NCBI GenBank assembly: GCA_002453315.1
Contig: DKGO01000070.1
Span: 1 to 10,301, forward strand
Length of the DNA: 10,301 nucleotides
Direction: 5' to 3'
DNA from: Caryophanales bacterium UBA6768
GTDB lineage: Bacteria; Bacillota; Bacilli; Bacillales_D; Amphibacillaceae
Shown here: piece by piece, positions 1 to 5,800 of the stretch
How the letters are laid out: every line of letters begins with the position of its first letter
Position numbering within the stretch: position 1 is the first letter of the stretch
Notes under the pieces: generated by a model
What the model saw: only the letters and a program-made list of their open reading frames with translations
Database searches by the model: none
What the model was told of the DNA's origin: nothing
Position numbers and translations under genes: made by a program

Positions 1-126
<126 letters not shown>

Positions 127-140
127 TAAGTAATACCAAA

Positions 141-184
141 GGGCTACGATAGAAAGCTATTCAGCCTTCTATCGTAGCCCTTTT
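141..184 (+). terminator. Intrinsic terminator of the rpsR operon (first of two)
   Basis: A perfect 14-bp inverted repeat has left arm GGGCTACGATAGAA at 141-154 and right arm at 167-180, with a 12-nt loop, and is followed by TTTT. It starts 14 nt after the rpsR stop codon. The T tract is short, which may explain the second hairpin just downstream. Confidence 0.85.
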
Positions 185-196
185 AATGTAACGAAG

Positions 197-229
197 ACCG
201 CAATGAGGAAAGCCTCATTGCGGTTTTTT
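197..229 (+). terminator. Second tandem intrinsic terminator
   Basis: A perfect 12-bp stem (ACCGCAATGAGG at 197-208, right arm 213-224) closes on the 4-nt loop AAAG and runs into six T residues (224-229). This is a stronger canonical rho-independent terminator than the hairpin at 141-184. Together they should isolate the ribosomal operon from the cyclase gene. Confidence 0.92.
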
Positions 230-244
230 GCTTGAAAAATGAAA

Positions 245-258
245 ACGTATGGATACGT
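245..258. repeat. 14-bp palindrome in the cyclase leader
   Basis: ACGTAT-GG-ATACGT is a 6-bp inverted repeat around a 2-bp spacer, lying 16 nt after the second terminator and 84 nt before the cyclase start. Symmetry of this size can be a dimeric repressor site, but no regulator is identifiable and the palindrome may be chance. Confidence 0.3.
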
Positions 259-273
259 GCTAGAAACCTCTAT

Positions 274-293
274 TTGTTCAGATAATGTTCAGT
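274..293 (+). promoter_or_regulatory. Candidate SARP-type operator: direct repeat at 11-bp period upstream of the cyclase
   Basis: TTGTTCAGA (274-282) is followed by ATGTTCAGT (285-293). The shared core TGTTCAG recurs exactly 11 bp apart. The same motif with C changed to T (TTGTTTAGA) is perfectly tandem ahead of the response regulator gene at 1678. SARP proteins are known to bind direct repeats on one face of DNA with 11-bp spacing just upstream of the -10. A weak -10-like TATGTA lies at 299-304. That the regulators encoded here bind this site is inference. Confidence 0.45.
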
Positions 294-341
294 GCCCTTA
301 TGTATCGTTAGTCATATAACTAAGTAAATGGGAGAAATAAG

Positions 342-1415
342 GTGGATTATAGTTTGGAATATGAAAGAAACGGGTCATTTCTACTGTCTAATATTCACAA
401 GCAAACTGTCACACGCAAGGGAACAGTCGCTAAACGAACTAACCAATTAGCTAAACAGAGAGAACTTCAACGTTTTATAACACCATTAATTGAAAAATTT
501 TACGATGAGCAACAGCTACTAGTAAAAAAGGTGTTTTCTAAAAAACGTAAAGAACAGCTTGTTTTAATTGTAAATGAAGATGAAGCATGGTCGGAAAAAA
601 TAAAAAGAATGCTGAAACAAAAGGATAAAATTATAATTTCATTATCTAATTTAAATCACGCATTTGCGGCTTATTATGCCCTCGAGCCAGACTGCATTAT
701 TATTAGAACAGAAGGACAGATTCTAATTGGAGCCTTCAAATATATTGATAAATTAAAAGGTAGATATACACCGATGATAATGGTCGGTAATTCAAGTTCA
801 AAGAAAGTGAAAGTAAACAGCCTCACGCTTGGCGTTGATGAATTTATTTTAGAATCAACGATGATAAGCGACCTTTCGATTTACATACAACGTCAACTTG
901 ACCACAAGAAAGAAATAGATCAATTCATGTACAGAGATGAACTTACAACAGTCTATAATCGAAAATATTTAGAGAGCATTTATGAAAGATTGATCTATCT
1001 CGTCACACATGAAGAAGGGATAGTAACTATGGCCCTTCTTGATCTTGATCAATTTAAAGAAATAAATGATACATATGGCCACCTCACTGGAGATGATGTG
1101 TTAACAGTGTTAGCTAACGAGTTGAAAAGAGGCGTGCGAAATGTTGATGAAGTTATTCGACTAGGGGGAGAAGAGTTTCTAATTCTATTCCCTAGCACAC
1201 CTTTAGAGCAGGCTAAAGAAATTGTAAGAAAAGTCTTAATCGCTTTTTCCGATATCCAATTCCTCCATAATAAACAAACATTTACATGTACATTCTCCTC
1301 AGGTATTCACGAAATTGACATAAAAGATACAGATTTAAAAAATAATTTAGCGAAAGTGGACGAAGCCTTATACAAAGCGAAAAGCAACGGGAAAAATCAA
1401 GTGTTATCTTTATAA
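342..1415 (+). CDS. Diguanylate cyclase (GGDEF) with degenerate receiver domain
   Basis: The protein has 357 residues and starts at GTG; GGGAG (330-334) lies 7 nt upstream, and no in-frame ATG fits better. Residues 1-71 are charged and probably helical. Residues 72-185 have receiver-like strand order but lack the active residues: the acidic pair reads N78-E79, the phosphoacceptor position after PDCIII is R122, and the conserved Lys is E171. Residues 197-357 form a GGDEF domain with DLDQFKEIND (234-243), signature GGEEF (275-279) and inhibitory-site RxxD (266-269). It should therefore make c-di-GMP from two GTP in the cytoplasm, with product feedback. There is no transmembrane segment. The input domain probably senses by protein contact rather than phosphorylation. 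It follows two terminators, so it needs its own promoter; paired 11-bp-spaced motifs lie upstream. No EAL or HD-GYP domain is attached. c-di-GMP output commonly favours attachment, which fits the adhesin downstream. Confidence 0.92.
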   Translation: MDYSLEYERNGSFLLSNIHKQTVTRKGTVAKRTNQLAKQRELQRFITPLIEKFYDEQQLLVKKVFSKKRKEQLVLIVNEDEAWSEKIKRMLKQKDKIIISLSNLNHAFAAYYALEPDCIIIRTEGQILIGAFKYIDKLKGRYTPMIMVGNSSSKKVKVNSLTLGVDEFILESTMISDLSIYIQRQLDHKKEIDQFMYRDELTTVYNRKYLESIYERLIYLVTHEEGIVTMALLDLDQFKEINDTYGHLTGDDVLTVLANELKRGVRNVDEVIRLGGEEFLILFPSTPLEQAKEIVRKVLIAFSDIQFLHNKQTFTCTFSSGIHEIDIKDTDLKNNLAKVDEALYKAKSNGKNQVLSL

Positions 1416-1512
1416 AGCATACTTGTCCCTTAGCGAACCAAACTCTAAACGCTGTATCAAAAGACTGTATGAAGGACTTTAGGACCGTGTCATTGGGCGT
1501 CTTAAGCATTAT

Positions 1513-1534
1513 ATTGTTTAGAAATTGTTTAGAA
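1513..1534 (+). promoter_or_regulatory. Perfect 11-bp tandem repeat, candidate autoregulatory operator
   Basis: ATTGTTTAGAA occurs twice head to tail with no mismatch (1513-1523, 1524-1534), 143 nt upstream of the response regulator start. The core TTGTTTAGA matches the paired TTGTTCAGA/ATGTTCAGT motif ahead of the cyclase. A near copy, TTGTTTATA, stands alone at 1593-1601. A weak -10-like TATTAC (1540-1545) lies 15 nt after the second copy starts; a TATACT at 1598-1603 has no convincing -35. The rest of the 1416-1677 gap shows no clear terminator and no convincing gene, so read-through from the cyclase cannot be excluded. Binding by the SARP-like regulator is inferred from the 11-bp period known for SARP operators. 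Confidence 0.5.
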
Positions 1535-1677
1535 CAGTCTATTACTATATGCATAGTTGGGAAAATGATTGGAAGAAGTCGAAAAGGCAAAATTGTTTAT
1601 ACTTAGAGGTCGTTCAATGTGGTGTCATCTTGGACAGCCTCCTTGTTTGAAAAACACTAGAAAATGAGGAGATCAAC

Positions 1678-2796
1678 TTGCGTGTAGTTTTGATTGATGA
1701 TGAACCTCTAATTTTAGCCCATTTTGAAAAGCTACTGAGCAAAATCGGTGACATTCATATTGTTGGGACGTTTATCAACCCTTATGAAGGAGTAGAAAGT
1801 ATACAACAAAATCAACCAGATATTGTATTCTTGGACATTGAAATGCCCGAAATAAACGGTGTGGAACTGGCAGAGATTATTCAAAGTAGATGGCCTTTTA
1901 TAAAGATTGTTTTTGTTACGGCTCATAGCGGGTACGCCGTTAAAGCTTTCGATTTAAATGCTGTCGATTATCTTTTAAAACCTGTACAAATTGATCGACT
2001 TAGAAAAACAATTGAACGGCTCCGAGAGCATTTCGAAACTCCCACCATATACATAAACAATCAAGAAATGATCTGTTGTTTTCACTCGTTACAATTTAAG
2101 ACCTCTGAAGTACTCAACGTTCGTTGGCGAACTTCCAAAGCGAAAGAGTTATTTTCTTTTCTTTTGCAATATCGTGGAAAGCCCGTCTCCAAAAGCATGC
2201 TTCTCGATTTATTTTGGTCGGAATCTGATTGGGATAAAGGCTTTGCGCACTTATACACAACGATCTATCAAATTCGTCAATTGCTAAACTCGATCAATTT
2301 TAATATCGAAATAAAAAGTTTAGATAATAATTACATCCTTGAATTAAACGGCGTAAAAGTAGATGTGAAGGATTGGGAACAGGAAATGGAGCGTTTACCT
2401 CCTATTCATGAGCAAACTCTTTCAAAACATCTTCAAGTGATTGATGCTTACCGGGGTAATTATTTGGAGGAAGAAGGTTACTTATGGGCTGAAAGTGAAC
2501 GCGAGCGATTAAGAGCTCTTTGGCTTTCCCATGCAACAAAAGTTACTGAGTATCTAGTTTCTAATGGCCAATATATTGAAGCAATCAGCATGTACCACCG
2601 CATTCAAGATCTATTCCCGTATGTTGAGGACAATTATTTTATGCTTATGCGCTTGTATGACAAGTTAGGTGATCGTGCTTCAGTTGACCATCAATATAAA
2701 AGCCTTGAAAAGATGTGCGCAGATGAATATGGGATAAAGCCAGATCAAAGCATACAAACATGGTATCAAGAACGAAAGGACGTTCATTCAGAATAG
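1678..2796 (+). CDS. SARP-like response regulator (REC-winged helix-BTAD), copy 1
   Basis: The protein has 372 residues. It starts at TTG with GAGGAG (1666-1671) 6 nt upstream; the downstream paralogue starts with TTG at the same residue, which supports the choice. Residues 1-118 are a complete receiver domain: acidic D7/D8, phosphoacceptor D53 in FLDIEMP, T81 and K101 in LLKPV. Residues about 145-225 form an OmpR-type winged helix (LFSFLLQYRGKPVSKSMLLD, HLYTTIYQIRQLL). Residues about 230-365 are a BTAD helical-repeat domain with YRGNYLEEEGYLWAESERER. This is the REC-wHTH-BTAD architecture called the SAPR family (COG3947 as I recall). It should be a phosphorylation-controlled DNA-binding activator, but no histidine kinase is nearby. 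The adhesin starts 84 nt after its stop with no terminator between, so it is the natural candidate activator of, or co-transcript with, the adhesin. It is roughly 60% identical by eye to the protein starting at 9165. Confidence 0.93.
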   Translation: MRVVLIDDEPLILAHFEKLLSKIGDIHIVGTFINPYEGVESIQQNQPDIVFLDIEMPEINGVELAEIIQSRWPFIKIVFVTAHSGYAVKAFDLNAVDYLLKPVQIDRLRKTIERLREHFETPTIYINNQEMICCFHSLQFKTSEVLNVRWRTSKAKELFSFLLQYRGKPVSKSMLLDLFWSESDWDKGFAHLYTTIYQIRQLLNSINFNIEIKSLDNNYILELNGVKVDVKDWEQEMERLPPIHEQTLSKHLQVIDAYRGNYLEEEGYLWAESERERLRALWLSHATKVTEYLVSNGQYIEAISMYHRIQDLFPYVEDNYFMLMRLYDKLGDRASVDHQYKSLEKMCADEYGIKPDQSIQTWYQERKDVHSE

Positions 2797-2880
2797 AACG
2801 CTTTTGATTATTTAGTTTGCTGGACATTTTATAGATTAATTACCGAAAATGATTTGATAAGGAAGTTAGGGGGATTTTTA

Positions 2881-5800
2881 ATGAAGAAAAAGTTTAGTCT
2901 ATTATTTGTTTTTCTACTTTTCTTTCATACGTTAACGAGCAGTGCTTTAGGGATTCCATCTGAAGTTACTGCTAAGGATTTAGAAAAAAGTATTTTTACC
3001 GATGTTTCGGTGACAGATGAGAGCGGTGCCGAACTGACTGACCTCAATGAACATCCGGGTGAGAAGGTTCATGTTAACGCTACATGGTCTGTAGAAGGTG
3101 TAGATGTACAAGCGGGGGATACAGATTCGCTTGAATTACCTGAGGAATTACGAATTGAACATGAACAATCAGGTACTTTAACAACTGACAATGTTGAAAT
3201 AGGGACTTATAAAGCTTCTACAAATGGCAAGGTTACTGTAACTTTGAACGAAGAAGTGGAAAGTAACACAGATGCGAGTGGAGAGATTAACATAGAGGCG
3301 ATTGTAACTGGCGAGCCAGCTACAGAGAAACAAGCAGAAGGTAATAAAGAGAATAAAGCAAAAGATAATGCTAAAGAACAGGCCAAGCAAACAACTTCGC
3401 GTACGATGAAGTTAACAAGTACTGAAATTACTGAAAATATTATTACAGATGTAGAGTTGTCTCAAAAAATTGGAGAAAATGACTTTAAAAAACTTGAGCC
3501 TGGAACAGAAATCGTTGTCGATAATCCATATCATGAATTTAAAGTTAAACTTGATTACATGTTTGCTTTACCAAATAATCACGAATATGGTAATGGTTCA
3601 ACATACACAATTGAAATTCCAGAAGTATTTAGTGTACTTGCAAATCCTGAGCCAACACCATTGAAAGATGAAGGCGGTACCGAGTTTGCTTCGTTTATAG
3701 TGACTAACGATAACAAAATTGTGATAACGTTTAACGAGGAAATTGAAGAAAATTCTAATGTTTCAGGGTATCTTAATTTAGAATCAGAGTTCGATTCACA
3801 TTATAAAGGTGAAGCCGAAACAGAAATCAACTTTCCAATAGAAGGTCAAGGAACTGCTAACTATCCAATTAAGTTTATTCCCAAATCAACGTCGATTGAT
3901 AAAAAAGGCGTACCTGCGGACAAAGCATATAATACCGAAACGATTCAGTGGACGGTTGATTTCAACAAAGATTTACAAGAAATAAAAAATGCAACATTAG
4001 AAGATGTAACTGAAGGTAACCATACATTTAAAGATGGCTCGTTAAAAGTGTACAAGCTTTCTATGAATGCGGATGGTTCGATTAATGAGGATAAAACTGA
4101 AGAAATTAAAAACCACGGATTTGGCGATAAATTCACATTAAATCTTGGTGACATTGACTCCGCTTACCGTGTTGTGTATGAAACATCAATTCCAACAGAT
4201 GATAAAGGCGAATCATACAAAAATAAGGCAATTTTAGATGGTGAAAATGTTAATCCAGTAGATGCCTCTGCAACAGTGAATGTTAAACGTGGAAAACCAC
4301 TTGAAAAACGTTCATCTAAATATGATGCTAAAACGCAAACGATTACGTGGGAAATTAAATACAATTACGATGAAAAAACAATTGTGCGAGACAAAGCAAA
4401 GCTAACAGATATTTTTGGTGAGAATCAAGAACTTGTACAAGATAGCTTTATAGTTCAAGAGATTTCTATTAATCCAGAAACAGGTAGAGAATCCGGGTCA
4501 GAGAAATTCACAAACTTTACCGTAAATCCAACTACTGATGGGTTTGAATTTCAATTTGATCAAGATATCGAAAAGGCTTATAAAATTACGTATCAAACAA
4601 AAGCCATCGATCGTGTTGAAGGTAGCGAAACAATTAAAAATAAAATAGAAGATGAGTTCAATAATCAAGAAGAAGGTTCCCGAGATATCGGTCAGCAAAT
4701 TTTTCATAAATCTCATAACAATAATCTAGATTATAAAGATAAAACAATGAGCTGGACATTAAGAATTAATAGTGATGCTTATGAGATGGCTGGTGTTAAA
4801 GTCGTTGATACGTTACCAAAAGGCTTTACACCAAGGGATATTGTCGTTAAGCATGCTAATGACACTTGGTCTAAAGACGACGAGTACACTTGGGAATTTG
4901 ATAATTATAAACAACAACTCACAATTACATTTAATGAACCAATTGATGAAGAAGTTATCATTACGTACACGACAGATATTGACTTTAATGAAACAGAAAA
5001 CAATAATGCATTTAAAAATAATGCCAAACTTACTTGGGTTCAAGATGGTAATAATGGGTCTGGTGAAAAAGACGGAAATGCCACTTATAATCCGGATGAT
5101 TATACGAAAGCAAATGGTTTTAAAGGTTCAACATACAATGCCAAAACAAAAGAAATCCAATGGGAAATTGGAATCAACTATAATAACGTTAAACTAGATA
5201 ATGCCAGTGTTGAAGACTTTATTTTAGGTGCTCAAAACTTTGATATTGATTCAATTAAAGTCTACCGTATGGATTTAAAAGGTGGATGGAACGGAGTAGA
5301 ATTTAGTGAGGAAGTCGATCCTGAACATTATGATGTTGAAGCGATTGAAAATGATGACAAAGAACCTGGCTTCCGTGTAAAATTAGGCGACATTGATTCC
5401 GGCTATGTCATTACGTATACGACAGATTTAAACGAACAGTTGATCGAAAAGACTTATAATAATAAAGCGACTGTGAAAAGTGATAATCGTGATTCATTCG
5501 AATTAAAAAGTTCAGTTTCACCATATTACGGTGGCGAATATACGAAAAAAGAAGCAAAACAAAATGATGATAATCCAAGAATCGTAAACTGGAGCGTTAA
5601 CATTAACTTCGCCCAATCAACGGTCGATAACGTATCGGTTTCTGATACACCGAGCGAGAATCAGATGCTCCTACCCGAAACAATTAAATTATATGACACT
5701 GAAGTAACAGAAAATAGCATTAACAAAGGTAAAGAACTAACAGAAGGCGAAGATTATACAGTTCACATCGTTGAAAATAATGACGATACAGAAACGTTTA

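Noticed and set aside
1605..1664. Short open frame in the gap before the first regulator
   Set aside because: It has no good start context and ends within the regulator's ribosome binding region; no family resemblance seen.
2781..2800. CGTTC/GAACG inverted repeat at the end of the first regulator
   Set aside because: Only five paired bases around a 10-nt loop, followed by just four T residues after a C; too weak for a terminator between regulator and adhesin.
2808..2816. TTATTTAGT in the adhesin leader, resembling the 9-bp operator motif
   Set aside because: No second copy at 11 or 22 bp on either side, so it does not form the paired pattern.
2854..2880. In-frame TTG upstream of the adhesin ATG
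   Set aside because: It would put nine residues ahead of a textbook signal peptide and overlap the strong AGGGGGA ribosome binding site, so ATG 2881 is the better start.
4772..5197. 141-codon open frame within the adhesin
   Set aside because: It is in another frame of a clear repeat-coding region, is Met/Leu/Lys-rich without domain pattern, and has no ribosome binding site of note.
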